Below, in pieces: positions 25,084 through 37,531 of a stretch of DNA of 64,000 nt (its first letter is position 1; each line of letters starts with the position of its first letter). A program made the position numbers and the translations under genes. Source of the DNA: Triops longicaudatus (Eukaryota; Arthropoda; Branchiopoda; Notostraca; Triopsidae); contig JAGQDJ010000006.1 of assembly GCA_022885665.1 (NCBI GenBank), forward strand, positions 62,001 to 126,000, read 5' to 3'. The notes below the pieces were generated by a model. It was given only the letters and a program-made list of their open reading frames with translations. It was not told the origin of the DNA and made no database searches.

Positions 25084-25447
25084 GGTTCGTAAGTTTTCAC
25101 GTCCGTTTCCCTTTCTTATCCTTGGGTTATTTTGGTTTGTTTTAACGCACTGGTCAGTTTTGAGTTGACGCCCTACAGCTACTCGAGAATTCAAAGGGGT
25201 GTGGACAAACTATCGTATCGCTAAATCGGTTCCACGCTACTAACCGTGCCGCCTCAAGAAAATCAAGGCGGAGTCGCGATACGCTTTCTAAGTTTTCATT
25301 GGTTTATCTTAAATCAGTTGCCTAGCGAACGAGACAAGCCAGAGAACTTGCAAGCAAAACAAAAACAAGACATTTGCGGAAACTGAAGACATGGAACTTT
25401 AAGAAATAATAAAAACCACAATATTAATCATTAAATAATTTTAGAAA
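25084..25447. promoter_or_regulatory. Bidirectional promoter region, septin / IFT122
   Basis: 364 bp between the two start codons. It must hold both promoters and both 5' UTRs. It includes an RFX X-box-like motif (25317-25330) and an inverted CCAAT (ATTGG) at about 25298-25302. Confidence 0.6.
25317..25330 (+). promoter_or_regulatory. Candidate RFX X-box
   Basis: GTTGCCTAGCGAAC matches the imperfect inverted repeat recognised by RFX factors (GTTRCC, two-base spacer, then GNAAC-type half-site). The first half-site is perfect and the second differs at one position. It lies about 118 bp upstream of the IFT122 ATG. In worms and flies, X-boxes of ciliary genes sit at about this distance. Confidence 0.55.
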
Positions 25448-28400
25448 ATGCGGACTGTACAAACATGGGTTGATAAAGTGCACGACAGAGACAACAACGA
25501 ACAATGGTGTTTATTAAAATCCTCCTAACGAATTTTTAAAAATTGCAATACCAGCTTTCTTACCCAAATAACGACAAATACACTTTCGTTTGCAGTATCC
25601 ACAGCCTATGCTTCAGTCCTGATGGTTCTCAGCTGATAGTCGCTGCCGGCAATCGCGTTTTAGTCTACGATCCCAGTGATGGCTCACTTCTGCAGCCTTT
25701 AAAAGGCCATAAAGACGCCGTTTACTGCGTTTGCTACGCTAAAGATGGAAAACGCTTTGCTTCTGGCAGTGCTGATCGCAACGTTATCATATGGACGCAC
25801 AGTCTTGAAGGCATCTTGAAATACTCGTAAAAGATAATGGCTTACCCTACTCCCGCATTTTTATCGCTGTTTTCTTAGGCACAATGACTCGATTCAGTGT
25901 ATGGCATACAACCCCGTAACGCACCAACTCGCCAGTTGCGCCGTAAGCGATTTCGGCCTGTGGTCTCCTGAGCAAAAAAATGTCCAGAAGCATAAGATAG
26001 CATCACGTATCAACTGTTGTGCTTGGACCAGTGATGGAGCATTTCTTGCGCTAGGTCTCAGCAATGGAATGGTTTCTATACGGTCGAAAGTACGAAGAAT
26101 ATTGTCTTTACATGATGTCAGGATTATTGGGCCTTCCTGGTTTTGAACTTTGATACAAAGCAATTGAAATTGTTTTTGTTAACGATTTTCGTTTTAGAAT
26201 GGTGACGAGAAACAACGAATTGAACGACCTGGTGGCAGCCAAACTTCTGTCTGGGGCCTTTGCTGGGTTCCTAATGCGTAAGTTTAGTAATTTCAGTACA
26301 TGGATGTTATATTGAGCGTTAAGTTTTCGTTCTAACGTCGTCCATTTCTCATAGAGAAGAGCAATACGACAGTCTTGTCGTAGCAGACTGGGGACAATCG
26401 CTTTCATTTTATTCGATTCATGGCAAACAAGTAAGGAAATGATCGATTTCGAATATAAATTGTTTTAATGGAATATATTTGTTATAGGTACATAAAGAAC
26501 GTCATCTTGGATTTAATGCTACCCAAGTGTGCCTTTATGAGTACATGGGCGGCGAATACTTGCTTGTTTGCGGTTCTGGCAAGCAGTGCTGGCTCATGAG
26601 TAAAGAAGGAATTAAACTAGGTCAAGTGGCTGAGCTTGGAGGATGGATCTGGTGCACTGCAGGCAAACCTGAGTCCACTTATATCGTAAGTTATTAATTT
26701 ACTTGTCGTTTATGCCTGAATACATGTAAGAAAGTAATTCTTGTGGTAGGCTGTTGGATGCCAAGATGGAACTGTAGCAATGAATCAATTAATTTTCAAC
26801 ACGATTCATGGATTATATAAAGAACGATATGCATACCGGGAACATATGACCGATGTGGTGATCCAGCATCTGTTGAATGACCAGAAAGCTCGAATTAAAT
26901 GTCGCGATTTGGTGAAAAAAATCGCGGTCTACAAAAATCGCTTGGCAGTAATGTTTCCTTTACTTATTATCACACACATGCAGGCGCCTTGTCCGTTTAA
27001 AAAAAATCCCGAAGAAAGTCAAAGATTTCGTTTTATGAATGGTCACATATTATTGTCCGTTTCTAGGTACAACTTTCGGAACGCGTGGTCATCTATGAAA
27101 TGTACACAAATGAAGATACGATGCATTATCGAGTGAAAGAGCGGTTAAGTCAAAAATTGGAGTGCAATTTACTCGTGATTTGCTCACATCATTTGGTGCT
27201 TTGTTTGGAAAAGAAACTACAGAGCTACACATTCCAAGGCTTGAAAGAGAGAGAGTGGCATTTAGATTCCATGATCAGATATATCAAGGTCATTGGCGGT
27301 CCTCCGGGCAGAGAAGGATTACTTTTGGGTCTCAAAAGTGGAGAGGTAAGTTTCTTTTATCTTAACCTGTCGTAATATTCAACTCATTTCGATCTTGTTG
27401 TCTCACAGATTTTGAAAATATATCTGGATAACCCGTTCCCACTAGCCATTCTCAAAATTCCTTCTGCTGTTCGATGCCTAGATCTGAATGCTGATAAAAT
27501 GAAACTAGCTGTTGTAGATGAGAGCCACGTCTGTCTTGTTTATGACGTTAACACTAAAGAGTTGCTCTACCAGGTATATAGAATATATAAACGGAAAAAT
27601 TGTTAACCAAAATTTTCTGCAGGAGCCGAACGCCAATAGCGTCTCATGGAATTTGCAGTGCGAGAGTATGTTGTGTTTTTCGGGGCAGAATTTACTAAAT
27701 ATCAAAGCATCCGACTTCCCTTGCCATCAGCAAAAGTTTACCGTAACAACTCCTAGTACTCAAAAAGTGAGCATTAATTATGGTTTTCGAATAACAGGGA
27801 TTCGTGGTGGGATTCTGCGGGGCCAAGATTTTCTGCTTGCAAACGTATAGTATGTCTACGTTGGAAGTTCCTCTCTCTGCTCCTATGTATCAATATCTGG
27901 AGAAAAAGATGTTCAGGTATATACGGATCGAATAAGTAATTAACTACGAAAGAAAATAACTTTCGGTGATGTTAGGGATGCGTATACAGTCGCATGCCTG
28001 GGCGTTCCTACAAGCGATTGGAAGCAACTGGCGCAAGAAGCTTTACAAGGCTTGGAATTCGAAATTGCCAAAAAAGCGTTCATGAGAACGCGAGATCTCA
28101 AATATCTAGAACTTATTACATCCATAGAGGTAGATTTTGCACATTTTAGTGTCGTTTTTTTTTAAGAATGGAATTTTCTCGTTATTATTAGCGGCTTATT
28201 AATTAATGATTTTTAAATCTCGTTTTTAAAATTCCTTTCGTTCTTTCTTTCAGTCACAACAAGAAAAAGGGATCAGGGAACCTTCTTTATTGCTAGCAGA
28301 TATGTTAGCCTGGGAAGGCAAGTTCCATGAAGCTGCTCGGTTATATAGGAAAGCTGGGCATGATCATAAAGCTATGAAAATGTACACTGATATGCGAATG

Positions 28401-31320
28401 TTTGATTTGGCTCAGGTAAACGACTTCCCTTTTGAACATTCGGAAACCGATAAAACGTATTGGTCTTACATCTTTTTCTGTCACTAAAGGGGTACGCGTC
28501 CAACGATGCAGTGGAACAAAAAATGGATTTGTTAAAACTCAAAGCTGATTGGGCTCAAAACATGAACGAACCTCGAGCAGCAGCTGAAATGTACCTGAGT
28601 GCAGGGGAAACTACTAAAGCTATTGAAATTATAGCTGCACAAGGCTGGGGAACTATGTAAAATTTATTAATTCTGTCTTAATGTGAGTCGGATTTAAATT
28701 TGTTTATGTAGGTTAGCAGAAGTTGCCCGGAAACTAGACAAGAGCGATAAAGACTCGTTACTACTTATTGCGAAACATTTGCAGAAACTTAATATGACAG
28801 TCGCTGCGGCTGATGTTCTACGTAAAGCGAACGACTTGTCCTCGTTGGCCAAACTTTTTATCGAACAACAAAATTGGGAAGAAGCTCTCTTACTTGGAGA
28901 GCAACACAGTGAACTTTTAACGGAGGTTTATTTACCTTATGCTCACTGGCTAGCAGAAAATGATCGTTTCATTGACGCTCAAACAGGTTTGAACACTTTT
29001 TTAATACGTCTAGTGTATCACAAAACAGTAATTTGAGCTTTGAAGTATTTTAACCTATATTATTCCATTTTAAGTTCGTCGTTAAAACCCGTTTTTTGTG
29101 CTGACTTTGTAGCCTTTTTTAGAGCTGGAAAGCCAGAAGTCGCGTATCGAGTTTTATCGCGGTTAACAACGAACGCCGTCAAAGAAGCTCGTTTCGAAGA
29201 TGCAGCGTATTACTACTGGGTTTTATCCATGCAAAGTCTACAGTTAGCTTCTGCGTGAGTGGTGTTACTCCTAAGCCTTCCAACAGTCCATTGTGATTAA
29301 TGTATATATTTTTTTGTGTGAAGGGATCCTCAAATGCTTCAACGATTCAGAGACCAGCAAAAGAAAAGTGAAATTTATTACGCTTACCACGCTATACATC
29401 GGTTTACGGTAAGAAGCCAACACAAAGAAAAGTGCAAAGACGGCTAAATATCAACTGTTTAGAACGAGCCTTTTACGTCCTATATGCCTGATGCATTATT
29501 CAACATGGCAAGGTTCCTAATGCACGAGTTACTTCACGAAACGTTATCTGGGATCTCAAAATTGTACAAAAACTTATTTTCTTACGTTTTAATTCATTAA
29601 ACTTTTTTACATTTCTCTTTGGTAAATTAGTGCCGTACTGTATGCACTAGTTAAACAGGCTAAAGCACTAGGAGCTTTTAAGCTTACGCGTCAAGTTCTC
29701 AACCAAATGCAAACCTTACGAATTCCTACGCAATTTCAGGTAACATATTTTTTAAGAACAGAGATATAGCTGATAACATTGCAAATGCTATTCGAGGATA
29801 ATTAAGTTAATTGAAATTGAGACTATCTCATTTATAAATGACTTCATTTAGGAAAGCGTTGAAATTGCCGCGTTACATATACGAGGAAAAGCGTTTCAAG
29901 ACGCTGAAGAACTTTTGCCACTGTGCTATCGCTGTTCGACAACGAATCCGTTGTACAATCCGAAAGGAAATGCGTGCATTTTATGCAAACAACCTTTTGT
30001 CCACTCGCCCGTTTCTTTCGGTACTTAAACTGACATGAACAATTCAAGCGTTTGACTTTCTTGTTATTTATATGTTTCTTGTGCTTTTCAAAACTAGAGA
30101 TCCTGCCTTTGGTTGAATTTCAGCCCGAAAAAGATATCAGCAACGAAGAAGCTTTGGCTCTTATACGATCTACTGTTAATGAAGAGCCCAAAACGAAGGA
30201 CATAGTGCAGTTCAACGAAAACAGCGAAGATCCTTTCGCAGCAAATTTACCACTAGAAGTAATAATATACATCCTATTCTATAAAACGTTTCTTTTATTT
30301 ATTTATTTTTTTTTTCTCAGGGTGAGGATTATAAGCCCCTGACAATAAATAGAGCTGCATTGCGTATTCTGCAACCGAACGAAGTTCTGATATGCAAATG
30401 GCCAAACCCCCTGAAGTATCAGTATTACCGGAACTTACTACCAGATGTTCCCTTGCGGCATTGCGCTCACTGCAACAAGGTAAGTCGTGTAATTAATTCA
30501 ACATTTGGTATCCATGATATCGACAAGTTTAGTGTGCTCCAAACTACTCGATGACACAGAACGTCGCATGTTATAATTAACTCAACCTCACGAAATTTGG
30601 TGCACATGTTTAAACAAAATAAGTTATTTATTATTGTTCGCCTCTGTTTCGAAAGGTTTCAGGGTATCATCCCATCTCTAGAGTTGTTCCACCTGAAAAT
30701 CATGAAACTGATTGATTGTTAAACATCATAATGCACTAAAATCGTTACTTACCTATACTAACATGTTGTCGTACTCAAATCCAATCTTGAAAGGCTCTTG
30801 GCTGTTAACTACCAAATGATACAGAAAGACTGAAAAGCTTAGGCTAGGTAGACAGAAAAAATTTGCTAAATCCAACAAGTAACCCGGGAGGTAGTATGTA
30901 TGGAAACATTTTGAAAATGATTCAAAAACAGGACTAATTTGAAATAGTCTTTCTAGAAAGTCGTGATCTTTTGTTTATTTTAAGCCTCGCCCACTTCTCT
31001 GATTTCAATATTAACTACCGACCGAATAGGACTATACGCACGCTTTTCATTCATGAACCCAGTTTCCCCTAAATATACAACCTATTATGATTCTCAAAAC
31101 GCTCAGGGGTACGACCCAGGTTAAAAATTTTTGGGTTTGAACTCACAAATTTAAGTGTTTACGTTACTAATCAAACTTGCTAAAGAACGACAAACGTATA
31201 AACTATAAAGTGCAAATGTTCTGTATTTTGTAGGTGTTCCATGCAGACGACTTTGAACTCCAAGTTTTACAGAAAGGACACTGTCCATTTTGCCGCAACT
31301 CGCCGTCCCTGCCAGAATAA
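25448..31320 (+). CDS. IFT122: Intraflagellar transport protein 122 (IFT-A core)
   Basis: Subunit of the IFT-A complex, which drives retrograde transport and membrane-protein entry in cilia. Twenty-three exons give 1168 residues: 25448-25506, 25596-25826, 25879-26089, 26198-26277, 26355-26430, 26488-26685, 26750-26947, 27067-27345, 27409-27573, 27623-27742, 27798-27916, 27976-28129, 28254-28415, 28490-28656, 28712-28986, 29113-29254, 29324-29408, 29463-29563, 29631-29739, 29852-30020, 30098-30258, 30321-30479, 31234-31320. WD40 repeats fill the first half (for example LKGHKDAVYCVCYAKDGK). TPR-like helices follow (KFHEAARLYRKAGH, AAEMYLSAGETTKAIEI). Two Cys pairs, CYRCSTTNP/CILCKQPF and CAHCNK/CPFCRN, form zinc-knuckle-like sites at the C-terminus. 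The last intron is 754 bp; the others are mostly 50-110 bp. The 3' end faces OSTC. Confidence 0.95.
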
Positions 31321-31489
31321 TTTCCCAAGGTTGTTTTCTTTTTGCAGATTTTGATGTTACTCTGAACAAAATGCAACCAATCCGTCCAAGAATCTTTTGT
31401 AATTCATTCCATGTACTGCACTGATCGTACGTATCAAATAAAGAAAACACTCCCAACAGCTCTTTCGTCCTTTTATCTTTTCCCACACA

Positions 31490-32131
31490 TTACGCTTGTA
31501 AGTAGCCCCTACATCCAGAAAAATCGTTAATTCAATAAAAATTAAAATCAACGAAAAAAAAACAGCTTACGGCAATTTCATCCTCATAAACACCCATGTG
31601 GTGAAAAACGAGACCAGGATGCATGCAAAACCCAGGAAAATCAGCAATAGCCGGTTCAAACGCGGTGTCGACGGAGAATGAGTCTGATCCAAAATAACAT
31701 ATCCCAAACCGCCGATCGTGAACATGAAGCTGGAAGCCAGCCCTTCCATAATGTACTGTCCATTGACGCGGTAAGGCATAAATGCAACCTATTCCATATT
31801 ACAGAACAATTAAACTAGAAAATCCTTAATTTGTAACGTATTCTACCGGTTTAGAATGCCCATGCTCGTCAGTAGTAGATCCGATTGAAGGTGGTTCAAC
31901 AATCACGTCATAGATAATACCTAAACGTTAAATCGTCCATTCAAATAATACTCATCTTTGTAACATAAAATGTGAAACAAACAAATTCGTACCTCCGCAT
32001 ACTAAAAAGTACGAAAGCAAAACTAACGAAAAAACTGTCATCGCAGACGGTTGACGGATCCATGAAGGCTTTTTAATCTTTAAATTTGGCACTTCTAGGA
32101 CAGTAAAAGGGATTTGGAATAAAGTTTCCAT
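31490..32131 (-). CDS. OSTC: Oligosaccharyltransferase complex subunit OSTC (DC2)
   Basis: ER membrane subunit of the OST-A complex that couples N-glycosylation to the translocon. Four exons (32131-31993, 31920-31847, 31788-31571, 31508-31490) give 149 residues, the same length as human OSTC. The conserved start METLFQIPFTVLE, the segment IIYDVIVEPPSIGS and the segment YRVNGQYIMEGLAS are all present. There are three hydrophobic segments: the N-terminal AMTVFSLVLLSYFLVCGG, one around MFTIGGLGYVILD, and the C-terminal LLLIFLGFACILVSFF. The last exon codes only the family-typical end PGYLQA. Missing that micro-exon would make the protein appear to stop at KLP. ATG 32131 is used, since the frame above has no upstream ATG. 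Confidence 0.96.
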
Positions 32132-32322
32132 TTTTGCCAAATTATTTCTTTATGTTTGTGGGAGTAAAGCTTCACCGATGGATCGACACGTGTTTTGCCC
32201 CGCCTACTGAGGACTAAAGGCGTGGTTTAAATACAGGAAAGCGGGTTATTTGTTGTCAAAATAAGCTCTTTTGACAGTGGAATTAAACTTTCAAAACTTG
32301 CTGGGTATTGCAGTTTTGGAAC
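32132..32322. promoter_or_regulatory. Bidirectional promoter region, OSTC / RABL6
   Basis: Only 191 bp separate the two divergent start codons, so both genes must initiate here. No TATA box is evident in a convincing position. Confidence 0.55.
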
Positions 32323-34668
32323 ATGTTTTCCGCACTAAAAAAGCTTGCGTCGGGTCGGGACGCGAACCCGTCTCCATCACAGCAAGGCATGCAAACCATG
32401 GCTTCATCGTTGCAGCGAAAATTTTCCCGAGGGATCCAGTACAACAGTAAACTTGATTGTTACTTTCATCAGAGCTATAACAGTTCCTTGTATTACAGTG
32501 AAAATTATAATCAAGGGTGACCGCAATGTGGGAAAAACATGTTTATTTCATCGTCTTCAAGGTCGTGCCTTTTTAGAAGAATACATTCCAACTCAGGAAA
32601 TTCAAGTACATAAATTAGGCATTTCATGACAGTTGCTGACTATTTCTTTCTGCAAGGTTGCAAACGTGAATTGGAATTATAAGAACACAGAAGACGTGGT
32701 GAAAGTTGAAGTATGGGATGTGGTGGACAAAGGGAAGAAGAAGAAGCCCTTGGAAGGGTTAAAACTAGCTACCGGCGCTAGCCCAGCGTCAATTAATCTC
32801 CCTGAAGACCCTGCATTAGATGCAGAATTCGTGGATGTATATAAAGGCACACATGGTGTGATATTTGTTCTTGATATTACTAAAACATGGTAAAAAGTCG
32901 CTTATAGTTAAACATAAGACGTGATCCGATACAATTTTATTTAGGACGTTCGATTACGTGAAACGAGAGATTGAGAAAGTGCCCATACATATTCCAATCC
33001 TAGTATTGGCGAACCACCGAGATATGGGACACCATCGTACAGTTTCTGTGGACGATGTCCGATTTTTCATCGATGGTCTTGATCGGTATGTTTCGTTCAA
33101 CGCTGTTCTTAAATTCCAAACAGATACTCCCCAAACAGATTCAGAAGCAGTTGCAGACAGATTCTTGTCCAACTTCCGAATCCATTATATTTATTCTCCT
33201 TAATGTTTTTATTCTTCTAGACCTTCTGACGCGGCTCAAATACGTTTCGCAGAAGCGTCCATGCGAAACGGTTTCGGTTTGAAACTACTTCACAAATTCT
33301 TCAATTTGCCCTACCTCGCTTTGCAAAGAGACTCACTGCTTAAGCAGCTGGAGACAAACCTTCAAGAAATCAGCTTAACTAACGAAGAACTGGATCTTTA
33401 CCAAGAAAGCGATGACGCTTCTTACGAAAAGTAACCCTGTTATCTTTTAAACTACACTCTTTCTGTCTGAGCCCCCTTATCTCGTTCGTATTAAAAGGTT
33501 TCAGGATGCATTAAATCAAAGGAGAAGGCAAGTCGCTGACTCTTTGTCCTTCACCTCGGCTCCGAATATCGTAGCACCTCAGCAAACGAACCATCACGTG
33601 ACTAGACCTGCTTCGACCCCCAACTTAACCCCAAGATCAGCGTCCGCTGCGAGTCCAATTTCACCCTCCACACCAGTTCTGCCGCCCGCTGCCGTCAAAC
33701 CTCCTCCGCAAATTGCGCAGCCAAAACATGAAGAAAAAGCTTCACCGCCACCACCTGTTGCCGTCAATACAGGTATCGTCATGAGACTTGTTGAAATCTC
33801 TTTATAGTTTTTCATTTCACGAGCTTTTGTTTCGATCATGCGAATGTTTAAGAAAAAAGAAGAGTTGATATAATTTGTTGTCATTGTTCCTTTTGAAACG
33901 TGTCTTGTTGAATACCAAATTATGTTTGTTAAGTAGACGATTAAGTTTAATTCATTATATTTTATTTATTTATTTTTCACCTGTAGACGAAGCAAGTGTG
34001 GATATCGGGTCAGGAGTTGACGACTATATTGCACACGGTACAATCAACGCGTTCCTAGACGACAATGATTCGCCTACTTTGCCTGAAGCCCGAGGAACGG
34101 CAGATGGCAGTGAAAGTGATAGGTAGGTGTCGAATTCATATCTCAATTACCACGGAACTAGTTGACATCAATTTGACTTAGCAGTGACGAGGAAGGAAAT
34201 CCTATGGTAATGGGTTTTCAAGACGAAATTGACGCAGAAGATTCGCATCCTTCTGCTTTGCGACATCGCCTTGTCTTCCAAGAAGAAGAAAGTGAAGAAG
34301 AGGAAATTGTAACAACAGTGACCGTCCAAGCGCAAGCGCTGAAACTGACGGAACCTGAACCAATAGTTGAGAAAAAGCCGGTAGTGAAGCTTGAAGAAGA
34401 CTACACGGACGATTTAGATAGCTGGTTAAATGATGGCGATGATTCAACACCAGGTCCGAGGGCTACGGAAGTTAGCTTACCGGCTTTAGAAAGTGCAGTT
34501 AAGAAGAAGAAAAAGAAGGAGAAGAATGAAAAGGGTGAGAAAAACAAGAAGAAAGAGAAAGGGGATAAAGAAAAGAAAAAGAAAAAAAGTCACAAAGAAA
34601 ATGAGTTAGAGGATTTCCTTTCAGGTGTGCCTGCCTCACCTTCAGTCGATGCTTACGAAGAACTGTGA
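32323..34668 (+). CDS. RABL6: Rab-like protein 6 (RABL6 / Parf)
   Basis: Atypical Ras-superfamily GTPase with a long disordered tail, linked in vertebrates to ARF binding and cell proliferation. Eight exons (32323-32446, 32499-32605, 32657-32889, 32945-33085, 33221-33430, 33498-33772, 33987-34122, 34182-34668) give 570 residues. The P-loop is KGDRNVGKTCLFHRL (about 47-61). EVWDVVDKGK takes the place of the Rab DTAGQE switch II motif, as is typical of RABL6, and GTHGVIFVLDITKTWTF follows. The tail has a Pro/Ser region (exon 6), an acidic region (DEASVDIGSGVDDY), SDEEGNPMVMGFQDEID (conserved in vertebrates), a Lys-rich block coded at about 34501-34600, and the conserved end YEEL. Confidence 0.94.
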
Positions 34669-35778
34669 TTGTGTTTCGTCATGACAATTTGAGTTTCAAA
34701 TGTGTTAATAGAAATTTAGAAGATATAAGAAATACGCGTTGAGACCTGGTGTCTGTTTAACTCATTTACCGTTTCTGGGCTCCAGACTTAATGCTCTCCT
34801 TGATACTATGAATTTTTAATCAGGTTTCTATAATTCAGTGTATTTACTTGAAACTTATATGATATAAACGGAAATCGCAAAGCAAATTGGCTCCCTACAA
34901 ATAGAAGTTCCTTTCTTGAAAAGGCTGAAAGTCCTCGCAAATGATTCTAGTTTTACCTACTTTAATAGCTAACGCGTCCACGATTAAAATAAAACACGCC
35001 CCATAGAGATACGAGATACCTGTAGCCTATTTTCTGTCAAATACCTCAGTCGTTTTCTCATTAAAATATTCTAGATTTTCAGACCTTTAGTTAAAGCTGT
35101 TTAGTTTTAGTAACTGTGTAAAATGCTGTACTTCGATGCATTGCGTTTAAACTTTTCTAATTTTATAAAAGATGAAGAGCACGATAATGCGAACGGGACG
35201 ATTGTTACAAATTTCAACTACCTGCATACAATACGATGAATTTGGAACGCAGTTATATCGTAAAGTCGAGGTGCTATGACCACGTGTATTATGCTATGGA
35301 CACAAAGCTGCCCTGCCTAAAGCTACAGATGCCCATGCAGCATCCACGTGATAAACACGGAACTTTGACTAATACTTCAATTAGCTATTTCCTTGATTCT
35401 TTTAATTTTTCGTATTTCAAACCTCGTAGGTCTGTCTCGTAGGACAGTCGAGTGTAATTAGCGAATGAATCCACATTTTTTCGAAATATTCAGCGATTGG
35501 CTGTTTTCCGGTTTAGATTTTCGTAGGCCAACCTGAAATTTTACAAAGAGGCGGGCGGCCTTGAGAAACGAGACCGGTTGCAGAGCTTGCCTTTCATATA
35601 TTTATTTACTTGTCGTCTGAAGAGATGCGTTGAAACCTTGAACAAGTGTAACGTGGCTTGTCCCCTTATCTTCCGTAGAACCTTAGCTTTCTTGTTATTG
35701 GTACAGTACAGTACGATTCCATTTACTCCAACTTCGACACGTCTTTATTGATCTTGTGATACGATTCTGAAAGTGAAA
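34669..35778. other. Intergenic, RABL6 3' flank to PSAT1 5' flank
   Basis: 1.1 kb. The left part is probably RABL6 3' UTR and the right part PSAT1 promoter and 5' UTR. An open frame at 35236-35442 has no recognisable content. Confidence 0.5.
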
Positions 35779-37323
35779 ATGAGTTCTCCTAAAATAATCA
35801 ATTTTAATGCGGGTCCTGCCAAGCTCCCTGAAGAGGTGATTTAAAAAAATTAATTATCACGGCATTCTAAACGAAAATACATCCGTCCAAGAACGCCATA
35901 AATTTTACGTAAAAATAAAATCGTGTGTTTGTTTTTCCAGGTTTTGTTGGAAGTACAAAAAGATCTGATAAATTTTTCTGGGGCTGGAATTAGTGTTTTG
36001 GAGATGAGCCATCGATCTCCCGAATTCGAAGGAATTATAAAGAAAGCTCAAAACACTCTCAGGGAGCTGCTGTAATTTGATTGTTTAAAAAAAAGCAAGA
36101 GTAGATCTTAATAACAAAAATGCGTCCTTTATATTAGTAACGTTCCTGACAACTACAAAATTCTCTTCATGGCTGGCGGGGCCACTGGGCAATTTGCTGC
36201 CGTCCCATTAAATCTTATGGGCAGGACAGGATCTGCTGACTACGCTGTAACGGGAACCTGGTCAGCCAAAGCCGCCAAAGAAGCTGCCAAATACGGAAAA
36301 GTTAATCTCGTACTTCCTAATGTTAGCAAATACACAGAAATTCCTGACCAAAGCTCATGGAATACAAGCTCGGATGCCAGCTACCTTTATTACTGCGCAA
36401 ATGAGACCGTTGACGGTAAAGTTTCTTCCTTAATCTCCATTTTCCTTATTCGTTATGAAGTGCTTTATCGTGTCTACTTCCTTCTCCGTTACATTACCGC
36501 ATCTTAGGAGTCGAGTTTAATGACATCCCTGAAGTCTCTAACATTCCGATTGTTTGTGATATGTCCTCCAATTTCCTTACCAAACCATTCGACATAACAA
36601 AAGTAATCACTTGCCTTGTAATTAGAAATGGTAAAATATTTAACTGTTGCCTTTAGTTTGGCATCGTTTTCGCTGGCGCGCAAAAAAATGTCGGACCCGC
36701 TGGCATCACTGTTGTAATTATTCGCCAAGACTTAATTGCAACGCCTGCAGATCATTGCCCTACCATTCTAAGCTACAAAATCATGGACGCAGATAACTCC
36801 CTCCATAATACACCTGCCACTTTCAGGCTAGTCCAATTATTGATTTACTGTACCAAAATTGGTTTTGATATTTGTTTTCTTCTGTAGTATTTATGTGACT
36901 GGACTAGTTTTCGAATGGATTAAGCAGCAAGGAGGTTTAGAAGGGATGGAGCAAAGATCCAAGACAAAAAGCGAAGCTGTTTATGACGTTATCGAACAAT
37001 CTAACGGTTTTTACATGTGTCCGGTTCAGAAAAACGCTCGCAGTCGAGTGAACATTCCCTTCCGTCTTCGCGAGGAAAAACTCGAGAAAGTGTTCCTTGC
37101 AGAAGCGGAGAAACTGAACATGCTCGGGCTCAAGGGACACAGGTAATGCTATTTTGGGATGTTTCAGGCTCATTAAGAACGACACTTGAGTAACACTCTT
37201 GCATAATGCATTTGTAGGTCCGTTGGAGGAATACGCGCCTCGTTGTACAACGCCATTTCCGTAGAAGAGAGCGCGCGTTTAGCTGCTTTCATGCAGCAAT
37301 TTGCAAAGGAGCATGCTTCATAA
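35779..37323 (+). CDS. PSAT1: Phosphoserine aminotransferase
   Basis: PLP-dependent class V aminotransferase that converts 3-phosphohydroxypyruvate plus glutamate to phosphoserine, the step before phosphoserine phosphatase. Seven exons (35779-35835, 35941-36071, 36138-36415, 36508-36602, 36657-36826, 36888-37142, 37218-37323) give 363 residues. The sequence shows NFNAGPAKLPEEV, SVLEMSHRSPEF, GGATGQFAAVPLNL, CDMSSNFLTKPFD, the PLP-lysine segment AGAQKNVGPAG, NTPATFSIYVTGLVFEW, and LKGHRSVGGIRASLYNA at the C-terminus. Exon 5 ends ...TTTCAG followed by GCTAGT, so intron 5 (36827-36887) starts with GC rather than GT. The conserved AGT serine codon across the junction supports that boundary. The gene is tail-to-tail with HDDC3, 208 bp away. 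Confidence 0.95.
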
Positions 37324-37531
37324 CTCCGGGTCGGCATTTTTAAGATGTGTAATGTGCGTTAGCTAAGGGATGAGTGAAGGCTTCAAAGCGACAGTGCTAG
37401 AATTCATCACGAGTTGTATTCATTGAAGGCGTTTTGTTGGAATACTTTTTTAATGTTCATGATATGGCCTGCTGTAAACTTTGGTTTATAGATCAATGAA
37501 ATAGTAAGAGTAGTGATACTAAAGTTAAATC

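Noticed and set aside
31151..31486. Minus-strand open frame over the IFT122 last exon
   Set aside because: It is antisense to conserved Cys-rich IFT122 coding sequence and shows no family match.
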